Numbered from the stretch's first letter, positions 26,602-35,462 are shown. The stretch is 64,000 bases of DNA from an uncultured Flavobacteriales bacterium (GCA_903823565.1 CAIJTF010000080.1:20619-84618); one strand, 5' to 3'. Numbers and translations: made by a program. Notes: generated from the sequence alone by a model not told the origin.

Positions 26602-27195
26602 CTATTTTTTTCGCTTATTTATTTCATCCCGAATTTTCGATGCCAATTCGTAGTCCTCATTTTCTAGGGCTTGTTGAAGTTGAACTTCCAACGCATCCAA
26701 GGCCTCAGAATCCAACCCTTCGCCATCCAGGAATTCATCCTCTTCCTCGCTTTGAAAATCCTCATCCATATCAAGGCGTTCCGAACGTTCATGGCTGTTG
26801 CTGACCTCGTCCATTACTTGATCATTGGTATAAATAGGGGCCTTGAATCGAAGGGCAATGGCTACGGCATCTGAAGATCGAGCGTCGATTTCAACCCTTT
26901 GATTGTTTTGTTCACATACTATATTGGCATAAAATATACCCTCTTTGAATTGGTGAATCATTACTTCTATGACGCTTATTTTGAAAGCATTTAAACTTGA
27001 TTTAAAAAGGTCATGGGTCAATGGTCTATTGGGGGTCATTTTTTCCAATTCGACGGCTATGGCTTGCGCCTCAAAGCTTCCTATAACTATAGGGAGATTT
27101 CTTATGCCATTTGATTCGGCTAGGGTTAGAACATAGGATCCCGAGTGGGTTTGGCTATATTCTATATTATTGACTTCAAGTTTTATTTTATGCAT
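26602..27195 (-). CDS. Bifunctional nuclease (DUF151) domain protein with UVR motif
   Basis: A 197-residue protein. Residues about 1-135 form the BFN/DUF151 domain (YVLTLAESNGIRNLPIVIGSFEAQAI, then IDARSSDAVAIALRFKAPIY), a fold with reported nuclease activity in plants and common in bacteria. An acidic linker (EEEDEFLDGEG) follows, and the C-terminus ALEVQLQQALENEDYELASKIRDEI is a UvrB/UvrC-type UVR helical hairpin. The role in bacteria is not settled. It is 6 nt downstream of etfA and upstream of the nucleoside permease, an order I recall from other Flavobacteriales. Confidence 0.88.
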   Translation of the reverse strand: MHKIKLEVNNIEYSQTHSGSYVLTLAESNGIRNLPIVIGSFEAQAIAVELEKMTPNRPLTHDLFKSSLNAFKISVIEVMIHQFKEGIFYANIVCEQNNQRVEIDARSSDAVAIALRFKAPIYTNDQVMDEVSNSHERSERLDMDEDFQSEEEDEFLDGEGLDSEALDALEVQLQQALENEDYELASKIRDEINKRKK

Positions 27196-27201
27196 GAAAT
27201 T

Positions 27202-28140
27202 CTAGGCTTGTGCTTTGAATTTTTTTACGGCTTCAGTTAGCTTAGGAACCACCTCAAAGGCGTCTCCGATAACCCCGTAATCTGCAGCTTTGAAAAAAGG
27301 AGCTTCGGCGTCCGTATTAACAACTACAATCACTTTTGATCCATTAACACCTGCCAGGTGTTGAATGGCTCCTGAAATTCCAATAGCAATATACAAATTG
27401 GGGCGAATCGCCACTCCGGTCTGTCCAACATGTTCATGATGCGGTCTCCATCCAATATCTGCAACGGGTCTTGAGCATGCGGTGGCGGCACCTAAAGCCT
27501 CTGCTAAATCTTCAACCATTCCCCAGTTTTCAGGCCCTTTTAATCCTCGTCCAGCTGAAACAACTAATTCTGCTTCAGGAAGAGGAATGGCACCTTCAGG
27601 TTTTTTTACTTCTAAGACGGCAATGGTTCCCTGAGTGGAAGGTTGTTCGTTTACTTCTCTAACCGTACAGGTTCCACCGATTAATTCCGGCGCAATGCTA
27701 TTCGGCAAGAGCGAAATAATTCTTGTTTCAGTAAGGCATTTTACGAAACCGAAGGCCTTGCCCGAGAAAACATTTACTTTAATCGCCCCGTTAGTTTCAG
27801 GAAGACTAACGGCTCCAGAGATTAACCCGGCTTTAATTCGAACCGACAACCTAGGGGCAATGGACCTCCCGTTGAAGTCATGGGAGAAAAGTATGGTACT
27901 GTAATTCGCAGCGTGCTGTGCAAGCCAAGCGCAAACCTGTTGGTTATTACTTACCGATAGCACTCGGTTCACTATAATTTCTTTTGCTCCATATGCTCCA
28001 AGTGTTTCTAAGGACGCATTCGGTGCTTCTCCTGTCACAAAAACGGTAACATCGCTATCAATTTTGCGGGCATAGGTAACGAGTTCGAGAGAACCCTTTC
28101 CAATGTTTTCTGTTGCATGAAGGTAGACTAAGGTTGCCAT
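27202..28140 (-). CDS. etfA: Electron transfer flavoprotein subunit alpha
   Basis: A 312-residue ETF alpha subunit. The C-terminal FAD-binding domain has the family signature ATACSRPVADIGW, then HVGQTGVAIRPNLYIAIGIS and GAIQHLAGVNGSKVIVVVN with a terminal ADYGVIGDAFEVVPKL. The N-terminal domain is the usual Rossmann-like half. ETF collects electrons from acyl-CoA and other flavin dehydrogenases and passes them to ETF-quinone oxidoreductase. The usual TACSRPV segment (SR contacts the flavin) is intact. It starts 1 nt after the etfB stop, so the subunits are translated together. Confidence 0.96.
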   Translation of the reverse strand: MATLVYLHATENIGKGSLELVTYARKIDSDVTVFVTGEAPNASLETLGAYGAKEIIVNRVLSVSNNQQVCAWLAQHAANYSTILFSHDFNGRSIAPRLSVRIKAGLISGAVSLPETNGAIKVNVFSGKAFGFVKCLTETRIISLLPNSIAPELIGGTCTVREVNEQPSTQGTIAVLEVKKPEGAIPLPEAELVVSAGRGLKGPENWGMVEDLAEALGAATACSRPVADIGWRPHHEHVGQTGVAIRPNLYIAIGISGAIQHLAGVNGSKVIVVVNTDAEAPFFKAADYGVIGDAFEVVPKLTEAVKKFKAQA

Positions 28141-28141
28141 A

Positions 28142-28882
28142 TTAAATTACTTTTGCTTCGTTGTGTAATAATGCTACGAGTGTATCTAACGCGTTGGCGT
28201 CAATTATTTTTACCGCTGATTTTGTTGCGGGGCTGGCATAAGAACTAAAGGAAGTAAGAGCATCTACCGGAAGAGCAGGCCTAACTTCAAGGGGCTTCGT
28301 TCGCGCTGCCATAATTCCTCGCATGTTGGGAATGCGTTGTTCAGCCATACCTTTGGCACAAGACACTACAGCGGGCAAACTTACCTGAAGAACTTCTATT
28401 CCTCCCGTTATTTCTCGCTCAACACGAATGTTTTTTCCTTCAACCTCCAGCTTCGAGGCTACCGAAACGTAAGGAGAATCTAAGCACTCTGCGAGCATTC
28501 CTCCAATTTGCGATCCGTTAAAGTTTATGGTTTCTTTTCCAGTTAGGATTAAATCATAAGCGTTTAACTTGGCAAATTCTGCTAATTGTAAGGCCACGAA
28601 ATAGGCATCGGTCGGTTCTGCATCAATTCGTATGGCGTTATCTGCCCCAATGGCCAAGGCTTTTCTCATAATAGCCTCGTCGTTGGAAGTCCCAACGGTA
28701 ATGATGGTGACTTCAGCACCGATTGATTCCTTAATTTCAAGCGCACGAACTAAAGCGTACCATTCGTCGTAAGGATTCACGATATATTGAACACCGTTTT
28801 CATCAAATGAGGTATTGTTGTTTGTAAAGGCAATTTTAGAGGTGGTATCAGGCGCTTTACTGATGCATACAAGAATTTTCAT
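28142..28882 (-). CDS. etfB: Electron transfer flavoprotein subunit beta
   Basis: About 246 residues starting MKILVCISKAPDTTSKI at the ATG at 28882. A longer frame begins at 28903, but a perfect -7 box (28901-28908) overlaps that start, so the shorter one is chosen. Family marks: VNPYDEWYALVRALEIKE, ALAIGADNAIRI, DLILTGKETINFNGSQIGGMLAE and VEREITGGIEVLQVSLPAVVS. It binds AMP and forms the heterodimer with EtfA. First gene of the etfB-etfA-nuclease-permease set on the minus strand. Confidence 0.96.
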   Translation of the reverse strand: MKILVCISKAPDTTSKIAFTNNNTSFDENGVQYIVNPYDEWYALVRALEIKESIGAEVTIITVGTSNDEAIMRKALAIGADNAIRIDAEPTDAYFVALQLAEFAKLNAYDLILTGKETINFNGSQIGGMLAECLDSPYVSVASKLEVEGKNIRVEREITGGIEVLQVSLPAVVSCAKGMAEQRIPNMRGIMAARTKPLEVRPALPVDALTSFSSYASPATKSAVKIIDANALDTLVALLHNEAKVI

Positions 28883-28900
28883 TTCTTCAAATTTGTGAAA

Positions 28901-28908
28901 CAAAAGTA
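28901..28908 (-). promoter_or_regulatory. -7 promoter box for etfBA
   Basis: The minus strand reads TACTTTTG, an exact match ending 18 nt before the etfB ATG at 28882. It argues against the alternative start at 28903. Confidence 0.55.
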
Positions 28909-28944
28909 CGTAAATATTGGCGATTTAAATCCTGAAATAGTGCG

Positions 28945-29862
28945 TTAAAAAGGCAAAAAAGATGCTATAAGAAGGGAAAGGGCATGTAAAAATGTAGCCA
29001 TCGCTACTTTTTTAAGCTCGGGGTCGTAATCCAATTCTTTTTCAATTTTACCAAATCGCACGTGATGTTTTATAAACAATATTGTGGGAATCATGGCGAT
29101 TCCATAGGAAAAATGACCTTTTTTAAAGATCAAAATGCCGAGAAGAAAAAGCCAACTCAAGACCCCTAAATAAAGGATTATTAGGTGATAAATCCGTCCA
29201 GCATTAAGGCCTAATTTTACGACAAGGGTGTTCTTGTTGACGCTACGATCGTTGGTAACGTCTCTTAAATTATTTAAATTTAATACCATAGTACTCCAAC
29301 TACCAATAGCTAAGGCTCCAAGAATACCCGTAAGCCAAGAGCCATTAGGAAGAAGGTTCATGGTACCCAGAACGGCCACCACTCCGAAGAAAAGAAAAAC
29401 CATAATATCTCCAAAACCATGGTAACCATAGGCATATTTTCCAACCGTGTAAAGTATAGCTGCAGTAATGCATAAAACTGCAAGTAGGCCATAAAATATG
29501 ACCTGATGGTACTGTAATATTGGCCAAGCTAACCTAATGGTAAAGGCTGCACTGAGGGCTGACATAATACTGATGAGCACTAGCACTCTTTTCATGGTTC
29601 GAGGAGAGATTATACCCGCTTGAATAGCTCGTATTGGCCCAATTCTATTCGCGTTGTCAGTTCCTTTGATTCCATCCCCATAATCGTTAGCGAAATTCGA
29701 TAATACCTGAAAAAGTACCGTTGTAATAAGACAACCAACTGCGATCATTGGGTATGATTTGACCTCGTTTATTTGGAGGGAAATCCCCACGATAATTCCA
29801 GATAGGGAGAGGGGTAAGGTTCGGGGCCGGCTTGCTGCTATCCAGGAGGTTACGCTACTCAT
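28945..29862 (-). CDS. menA: 1,4-dihydroxy-2-naphthoate polyprenyltransferase
   Basis: A 305-residue UbiA-superfamily prenyltransferase. The first Asp-rich motif is NFANDYGDGIKGTDN (about 57-71), the second NNLRDVTNDRSVNKNTL (about 190-205), both of the MenA type. The opening WIAASRPRTLPLSLSGIIVG is the standard MenA start. About nine transmembrane helices. It attaches the isoprenoid tail to DHNA in menaquinone synthesis. A perfect -7 box ends only 4 nt before the ATG, so the transcript may be leaderless. It is divergent from the glucosaminidase gene. Confidence 0.93.
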   Translation of the reverse strand: MSSVTSWIAASRPRTLPLSLSGIIVGISLQINEVKSYPMIAVGCLITTVLFQVLSNFANDYGDGIKGTDNANRIGPIRAIQAGIISPRTMKRVLVLISIMSALSAAFTIRLAWPILQYHQVIFYGLLAVLCITAAILYTVGKYAYGYHGFGDIMVFLFFGVVAVLGTMNLLPNGSWLTGILGALAIGSWSTMVLNLNNLRDVTNDRSVNKNTLVVKLGLNAGRIYHLIILYLGVLSWLFLLGILIFKKGHFSYGIAMIPTILFIKHHVRFGKIEKELDYDPELKKVAMATFLHALSLLIASFLPF

Positions 29863-29866
29863 GATT

Positions 29867-29874
29867 CAAAGATA
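29867..29874 (-). promoter_or_regulatory. -7 promoter box for menA, abutting the start codon
   Basis: The minus strand reads TATCTTTG (exact TAnnTTTG). Only 4 nt separate it from the ATG, placing the expected transcription start at or next to the A of the start codon. Confidence 0.6.
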
Positions 29875-29989
29875 AACCCAAAAGGATTCATTCTGTTCAT
29901 TGAAAGGGTATTTATAGGGTTCTTTTCGATTATGAGGATGTTTCTTTTTAATAGACATTCATAAATTCCCTTCCTCATTAAACAATCTC

Positions 29990-29997
29990 TATCTTTG
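29990..29997 (+). promoter_or_regulatory. -7 promoter box for the glucosaminidase gene
   Basis: TATCTTTG, exact match, 19 nt before the ATG at 30017. Confidence 0.55.
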
Positions 29998-30016
29998 TTT
30001 CCTAAAACGTTGGACG

Positions 30017-30472
30017 ATGAAAAGAACCTTTTTACTAAGTTCCCTGCTGTTAGGTTTGGCTTTTGGCACAATGGCTCAATCACCATCTTATTTTAAAAAT
30101 TTTAAACCTTTAGCAGATAGCCTATCGGGCATTTACCATATACCCAGTTCCGTAATTCTAGCCGTAGCCTTTATCGAATCTGGAGGAGGAACAAGTGGAG
30201 TAGCCAAGAACTTACACAATCATTTTGGCATCGTTGGTGACTGCCAGTATACCTTAACGCATTATAAAAGCCGATATCGGTATTTTCCTACCATCCGCGA
30301 TTCCTATCTTGGGTTTTGTAATTTAATTGCTTCCAAAAAGTTTTATCCCACCATGCTTTCATCCAATGATCCAAAGCTTTGGTTGCGAAAAATTGCCGCT
30401 ACCGGTTATGCCGCAGATGCTAATCAGTGGATAGAAACAGTATATGGAGTTATTTTAAAAAACAGACTTTAG
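30017..30472 (+). CDS. Small secreted glucosaminidase-domain protein (GH73-like)
   Basis: A 151-residue protein with a signal peptide (LLSSLLLGLAFGTMAQ). The rest is one lysozyme-like glucosaminidase domain: IPSSVILAVAFIESGGGTSGVAK holds the predicted catalytic Glu (about residue 54), followed by LHNHFGIVGDC, a Y-rich YKSRYRYFPTIRDSYLGFC segment, and GYAADANQWIETVYGVI at the end. These match FlgJ-type N-acetyl-beta-glucosaminidases that cut peptidoglycan glycan strands. No SH3 or LysM targeting domain is attached. Its stop overlaps the stop of the convergent SGNH-LysM gene. Confidence 0.88.
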   Translation: MKRTFLLSSLLLGLAFGTMAQSPSYFKNFKPLADSLSGIYHIPSSVILAVAFIESGGGTSGVAKNLHNHFGIVGDCQYTLTHYKSRYRYFPTIRDSYLGFCNLIASKKFYPTMLSSNDPKLWLRKIAATGYAADANQWIETVYGVILKNRL

Positions 30473-32106
30473 TATTTTAATTTTTGTCCAATTCGGATAA
30501 TGTTATCGGATTTTATGCCGTTTAGTTTGCGCAGGTCCGACACCGAAGTTCCTGTTTTTTGAGCCACCTCCGATAAGGTGTCCCCCTTTTTTACGACATA
30601 TAAGCGGCTCCCAGGCTTGGGTTTATTATTCTTTGGTTTGGTAGTTTCCGTTGTCGCAGAATTTTTTGGTTTTGGAATTGGTTTTAAGGCAACAGGGTTT
30701 TTAGGAATCGGAACAGGGATAGCTTTTGGTTGTGGTTTGGCGGGAGTCACTTTAGGAGCATTCGTAGAAACCGTACCCGAAGAGGCGTGGGTTGTTTCGG
30801 AGATTACACGAAGGGTATCAACGGTTTTTGGCGGTTTTACAGGTTCAGGTCTGACGCATAATGCTTGAAAAATTTCTTCCCGCAAGGTTTGATTCACCAA
30901 TGTATTAAGTTGTGTTCCTTCAACTACAGCTTGTGAAATTAATTTACCCAACAAGGTAGCCCCTTCGGTATTAAAATGTAAAAGGTCTCCATATACACGG
31001 CCCTTTTTTTGCCAACTGTACAAGGATCCCCAGCCCCCCATTGCCGAATTGAGGTCGTAATAGGCTATACCAAGCGACTCCGAAACACGACGTAAGGTAC
31101 GGTTTACAGACCGTTGGTTTTTAGGGGTCTTTCCGGCACTTCTCGTATCAGGGGCATTGCTGATTAATATCCCCGTATTAGGGAAAAGAACCATTAGCTT
31201 AGCAAGAAAACCACTAACCATCCTTTCATACCGAATGGTATCTAAGTCTGAATATGCTTCATTAGTACCATAGGAAAATACGAGCAAATCGGGTTTCAAA
31301 TACTTTAATTGGCTAATCACTGCTTTTTCTTGTGCAATCAGGTGGCTAAATTGGGCGCCAATAACTCCGTTTTGTTGATAGGTAACGCCTTTTGTATTCA
31401 GAAACTCGAAGCCCCAAAAGGAAAGGGACGTATTCGATTTGAAATCAACCTTTTTGGGAATTTCTTGAGATTCAAAATAATAGCAGTAGAGGTTTTCTTC
31501 TAGGCTATCTCTTCGTAAAAAGGTCCACGTAGAATCCATTGTAATCGCCATGCTTGTATCTGATTTGGTTTGTAACCAAAGGGCTATTTGTTTGGTGGGT
31601 ACCCCTTTGAATTTTTCATTGAACTTCATGGTTAACTTTGCGTTATTCGAAAGCGTGAGTTCGTATCCCATAACGCCTAATCCCTGTGGTTTGGGATTTT
31701 TTAGGATAGTAGAATAGGAAGAACTTCCAGATATTGAATTTTCAGTTCCTAACGGGCCAGAAGACCCACAAAGGGAATAAGGAAAAATGATTCCCATTCC
31801 ACCATTTCCACCAATTTTTTGAAACGTATTGCGAAGCTCTCCACTTATTCTATCCCCTTGTATGTGACTATCTCCAAAATGCAAGACGCGAAAGGGGCTC
31901 GTTCCATTCATTTTCCCGCTTAGGTATTTGGTTAGGTAGGGTATACCTTCCAATTTGGTAAATGAATATCTACAAGAGTCGCCTTGGCTCCAACTTACAG
32001 CATTAAACCAAAGACCAATTAAAATTGAAAATAGATAAACGGTTTTATTGCGTTGTCTTGAAATTGAATGATAAGCTGTAAGGCAATTAGAAAAATAAGG
32101 GGCCAT
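30469..32106 (-). CDS. SGNH/GDSL hydrolase with C-terminal LysM domain
   Basis: A 545-residue exported protein. A hydrophobic signal (about 22-38, VYLFSILIGLWFNAV) precedes an SGNH esterase domain. Block I is HFGDSHIQGD (about 77-86), block III YGTNEAYSD, and block V GDLLHFNTEGATLLGKL with the Asp-x-x-His pair. A proline- and lysine-rich linker follows (about 400-495), then one LysM repeat (YVVKKGDTLSEVAQKTGTSV to QKLKY, about 500-545) that binds peptidoglycan GlcNAc. Predicted to add or remove acetyl groups on a wall-associated glycan. The ATG lies 88 nt inside the upstream MBOAT gene; the signal peptide begins within that overlap and no better start is visible. Confidence 0.88.
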   Translation of the reverse strand: MAPYFSNCLTAYHSISRQRNKTVYLFSILIGLWFNAVSWSQGDSCRYSFTKLEGIPYLTKYLSGKMNGTSPFRVLHFGDSHIQGDRISGELRNTFQKIGGNGGMGIIFPYSLCGSSGPLGTENSISGSSSYSTILKNPKPQGLGVMGYELTLSNNAKLTMKFNEKFKGVPTKQIALWLQTKSDTSMAITMDSTWTFLRRDSLEENLYCYYFESQEIPKKVDFKSNTSLSFWGFEFLNTKGVTYQQNGVIGAQFSHLIAQEKAVISQLKYLKPDLLVFSYGTNEAYSDLDTIRYERMVSGFLAKLMVLFPNTGILISNAPDTRSAGKTPKNQRSVNRTLRRVSESLGIAYYDLNSAMGGWGSLYSWQKKGRVYGDLLHFNTEGATLLGKLISQAVVEGTQLNTLVNQTLREEIFQALCVRPEPVKPPKTVDTLRVISETTHASSGTVSTNAPKVTPAKPQPKAIPVPIPKNPVALKPIPKPKNSATTETTKPKNNKPKPGSRLYVVKKGDTLSEVAQKTGTSVSDLRKLNGIKSDNIIRIGQKLKY

Positions 32107-33515
32107 AAGTATAAAGGTAATGAAAGAACATGATTAATTAAGGACTGTTTCCAAGCTTCAGGCAAGAAAACGATAAGCGCTGAAAAGAGGAGTAAGAGAA
32201 TTACTTCGGGGCGTGCCGACCAGAATGCTCCAAATTCAGCAAGGTTGTTATTTAGGGTTAATAATTTTATGGATTCAAATGCCACTTGAATGCTCTCCGC
32301 GCGGAAGAATATCCACAGTAAACCAACGCAATGGAAGGTAAAGACAATTCCAAGTCCCCTAAGCCACCATCGGTTGTTGGGTTCTTTTGGCGAAAGCAGT
32401 TTGTGAATAATAAGGAGCATCCCATGGGCAAATCCCCAGAAAACAAACCTCCAATCCGCCCCGTGCCAAAAGCCGCCGATAAGCATCGTGGTAAGAAGGA
32501 ATATATAGGTCAGGAAAACCCCTTTTCGGTTTCCACCCAGCGGGATGTAAATGTAATCCCTTAACCATAAGCTAAGGGAAATATGCCAGCGTCGCCAAAA
32601 CGAAGTTATGTTAGGGGCTAAATAAGGGTTATTAAAATTCTCTTTCAATCGATATCCTAAAATTAGAGCAATGCCTATAGCTATATCCGAATACCCTGAA
32701 AAATCGAAGTAAATCTGAAAGGAGTATGCGTACATGGCTAAGGCATGTTCAAAACCGCTGAATCCTGTCGGAAGCTGGTATACCATGTCTACGTATTTCG
32801 CCAAATAATCTGCAATGAGTAGTTTTTTCAAAAGTCCTGCCGTAATTCGAAGTAGGGCTTCTTTTGAAACATCGTTGGTAAAAGGAAGAGGATTACTTAT
32901 TTGGGGTAGAAAATCCCTAGCCCTAACGATAGGACCTGCTACCAGATGGGGAAAAAACGTCATGTAAAATCCATAATCTAGAAAGTTTTTGGAGGGGGGT
33001 ATTTCCTTTCTGTAAACATCAATTAAATAACTCAAGGATTGGAAGGTATAGAAGGATATACCAATAGGAAGAAAAAGGTTTTGTTCGGAGAAATTCGTTT
33101 TTAGATACTGATTCAAGTTGGCAATTACAAAATCATAGTACTTAAAATAGAGTAAAAACGATAAACTATAAATCACCGAAAATACCAATAAGAGTTTTTT
33201 TCTTCCCCCTTCCAAGGCATTTATGGCAAGGGCAAGGAGGTAATCGATCAGTATCACCCCAACAAAAAGGACAAGTAGGGGGCCACTGGATTTGTAATAG
33301 AAAAATAAACTAAAGAGAATGAGGTAGATGAGCTTCCACTGACTTTTCGGCTTAAAAAAGGCATATCCGATAAGGAAAAACGCTAAGGTCAGTAAAAAAC
33401 CGAACTCTGTGAAAAACCAAGGGCTTTTTAAATCATAGGTAAAGAAGGGTTTAATATCCGTTAAAATACGGTTAAAATCTAAGCCTTCTGAAATACGATG
33501 TAATGCGTTTATCAT
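32019..33515 (-). CDS. MBOAT family membrane O-acyltransferase (AlgI-like)
   Basis: About 498 residues with ten or more hydrophobic helices. The AlgI/DltB-type signatures are present: YFDFSGYSDIAIGIALILGY, FNNPYLAPNITSFWRRWHIS with SLSLWLRDYIYIPLGGNRKG, and the catalytic histidine in LIGGFWHGADWRFVFWGFAHG. Such proteins move acyl (usually acetyl) groups across the inner membrane for transfer onto extracellular polymers. I take the ATG at 33515, which begins 1 nt after the upstream SGNH gene stop and is preceded by AGGGGG; an in-frame ATG at 33548 lies inside that gene. Flanked by two SGNH-fold genes on the same strand, it forms an acylation cassette. Confidence 0.92.
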   Translation of the reverse strand: MINALHRISEGLDFNRILTDIKPFFTYDLKSPWFFTEFGFLLTLAFFLIGYAFFKPKSQWKLIYLILFSLFFYYKSSGPLLVLFVGVILIDYLLALAINALEGGRKKLLLVFSVIYSLSFLLYFKYYDFVIANLNQYLKTNFSEQNLFLPIGISFYTFQSLSYLIDVYRKEIPPSKNFLDYGFYMTFFPHLVAGPIVRARDFLPQISNPLPFTNDVSKEALLRITAGLLKKLLIADYLAKYVDMVYQLPTGFSGFEHALAMYAYSFQIYFDFSGYSDIAIGIALILGYRLKENFNNPYLAPNITSFWRRWHISLSLWLRDYIYIPLGGNRKGVFLTYIFLLTTMLIGGFWHGADWRFVFWGFAHGMLLIIHKLLSPKEPNNRWWLRGLGIVFTFHCVGLLWIFFRAESIQVAFESIKLLTLNNNLAEFGAFWSARPEVILLLLFSALIVFLPEAWKQSLINHVLSLPLYLWPLIFLIALQLIIQFQDNAIKPFIYFQF

Positions 33516-33516
33516 A

Positions 33517-34413
33517 TTAGTACCCCCTATCTTTAGCAGCATTTGCACTCATTACTTTTCCTTTCATAGGAATGTTGGTTTTATCCGGTGGATCGAATTT
33601 GAAGGGATAAATGGGATTGGTTTGAATGAAGTTGGCAATACTGGTCATCCACAGTTTATATCCTTTCATCGAAGGGTGCCTTTTATCGGGGCCGCGCGGT
33701 AAAACCAATTCTTTTGACATAAAAAACCGATCTTCTCCCGCCACTTTCTTGAAAACGTCGTTTATGCCATTATCTTCATCGAAATTGGCTGGTCCAACCC
33801 ATAAAAAAGGAATTTCACCCAATTTGTCTCGAAATTTTTGTGCTGCTTTTTCTCTTGCTGTTAAGTCGGTAGCATATAGTTCATTGAGGCCCACAACAAA
33901 AATCACAAACGTAGGTTGGTACTCTTCAATCAGTGTTTCTACCTTGTTGGAATAACCATAATTGAGAATCGTACTGGAGTTCCATTCGAGGGAGGCAACA
34001 AAACGATGTCCATTTTTGGCGCAATAATCGTTCAAGGGATAACGCAATCCTCCAGCCTCTGAATCTCCGATGAGTAAAACCCGTTCGCCGGTAGTATCTT
34101 GTTTATCGGTAGCATAAATAGGCTTTACTTCTGGAGCCGTTTTATCCGTAACCTCAAGGCTTCTTTTTATGGCTTCAGCGGAGCTCAAACCACTAGTCTG
34201 CTTTTTTCTTTTTACCGTCTTAGGATTGGTTATTGGATTTGCGTTCCTTTTTTTTAGCGCCACCAATTGACCATTTTCCATCGGAAATGCTTTTTTGAAT
34301 TGAATGTTAAAGTTGACATTGCTGTAGTTGTAAGCGAAAAGCAATAAAATGGGTATTCCGATAATGCAAGCGGCCTTAATTATGGCTAAACGTGAGTTGG
34401 GATTTTCTTCCAT
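33517..34413 (-). CDS. Membrane-anchored SGNH-fold hydrolase or acetyltransferase
   Basis: A 298-residue protein with one N-terminal transmembrane anchor (about 11-28, IIKAACIIGIPILLLFAY), a basic linker, and then an SGNH domain facing the periplasm. Block I is LLIGDSEAGGLRYP (about 114-127), block III FVVGLNELYA, and block V PDKRHPSMKGYKLW with the Asp/His pair. SGNH partners of MBOAT proteins (AlgJ/AlgX, PatB) accept the acyl group and pass it to sugar hydroxyls. It is the first gene of the three-gene set ending with the SGNH-LysM protein. A one-mismatch -7 box (34424-34431, TACTTTCG) precedes it by 10 nt. Confidence 0.8.
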   Translation of the reverse strand: MEENPNSRLAIIKAACIIGIPILLLFAYNYSNVNFNIQFKKAFPMENGQLVALKKRNANPITNPKTVKRKKQTSGLSSAEAIKRSLEVTDKTAPEVKPIYATDKQDTTGERVLLIGDSEAGGLRYPLNDYCAKNGHRFVASLEWNSSTILNYGYSNKVETLIEEYQPTFVIFVVGLNELYATDLTAREKAAQKFRDKLGEIPFLWVGPANFDEDNGINDVFKKVAGEDRFFMSKELVLPRGPDKRHPSMKGYKLWMTSIANFIQTNPIYPFKFDPPDKTNIPMKGKVMSANAAKDRGY

Positions 34414-34526
34414 AAACTGTTCGCGAAAGTAAGAAAGTTAGTAATGACCTACAAATTACATTCACATACTTATTGAACGTGCACTGTGAATAAACTCTCA
34501 AAGCCAATTAAGTAACAGGGGCATCA

Positions 34527-35420
34527 TCAATGCTTATATGTATTTAAAATGTAAATGGGATTGGGCGCTAAAGTAAACGTGAAACGTGTTGCGGAAAGCC
34601 TTTCGCCATCGACCTCAGCCTCAATTTCACAACCCTCTCCTGAAATGGAAATGTTCATGGTTTCGTCGTAACTAATTTCAGGATGGTTTATCCTCTTGCC
34701 TTGCATTAACTTGTTAATATACAGAAGGTAATGCCATATTTTTATGCGACCCAATCGTACCACGTGGAATTGCCCATCCCGCCGTTTTTTACCCGGAGCT
34801 ATTACCATCCCGTTACCCAAGGTTGATCCCAAACAGACTGCGATCATGAAGAAGGATTTTTCTTCTTCCAATTGGTTGAATTTTACCGACAGAGATTTGT
34901 TTCTGTACCTAAAAAAGGCCCAGATAACCGCAACAACATAGGATACCAATGCCCCCCACGTTACCCTCATTTTTTCCATGGTTTCGGCCACTTTACCTCC
35001 AAATCCTACGTCGGCAATGTTTACAAAGTAATGGAGCTCTTTTTCGGTTTTAATTTGACCTATATGGAGTTTAGAAGAGGGCTGGTTGAAAATTTCAATG
35101 GGTGGGCGATCAAAGGATATTGCCTCAAAATTTCGCAATAAATCGTTTCCGGTTCCTGCCTCAATCAAAAGCAAAGGTGGTTTATCGCCAGGTTCAGAAA
35201 GTAATCCATTGACCACTTCATTAATCGTACCATCACCACCTACTACCACGATAACATCTGCTGAGGATCGATGTTCTTTAACCAATGTCTCGGCGTGTTT
35301 AGGAAATTGGGTTTCCTTAACGGAGAAATGGAAGGCAGGATCCATCTCACAGCGCTTAAAAAATGCCGATACATGGGGCTTTAGTTTTTTTTTACCGTGT
35401 TTAATCGTTAACACTCTCAT
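34527..35420 (-). CDS. Diacylglycerol kinase family lipid kinase
   Basis: About 297 residues starting MRVLTIKHGKKKL at 35420; a longer in-frame start at 35447 is less likely. The catalytic GGDGT motif is in VVVGGDGTINEVVNGLL, followed by LLIEAGTGNDLLRNF (a GTGND variant of the family GTANDFAR). NIADVGFGGKVAETM and the later GNGMVIAPGKKRRDGQFHVV match DagK/YegS-type lipid kinases. These phosphorylate diacylglycerol or related lipids at the inner membrane with ATP. It is not clearly part of the acylation set: a gap of about 110 nt separates them. Confidence 0.9.
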   Translation of the reverse strand: MRVLTIKHGKKKLKPHVSAFFKRCEMDPAFHFSVKETQFPKHAETLVKEHRSSADVIVVVGGDGTINEVVNGLLSEPGDKPPLLLIEAGTGNDLLRNFEAISFDRPPIEIFNQPSSKLHIGQIKTEKELHYFVNIADVGFGGKVAETMEKMRVTWGALVSYVVAVIWAFFRYRNKSLSVKFNQLEEEKSFFMIAVCLGSTLGNGMVIAPGKKRRDGQFHVVRLGRIKIWHYLLYINKLMQGKRINHPEISYDETMNISISGEGCEIEAEVDGERLSATRFTFTLAPNPIYILNTYKH

Positions 35421-35462
35421 CGAGTAAATAATGCATTTAATGAACAATCGATAATGATGACA

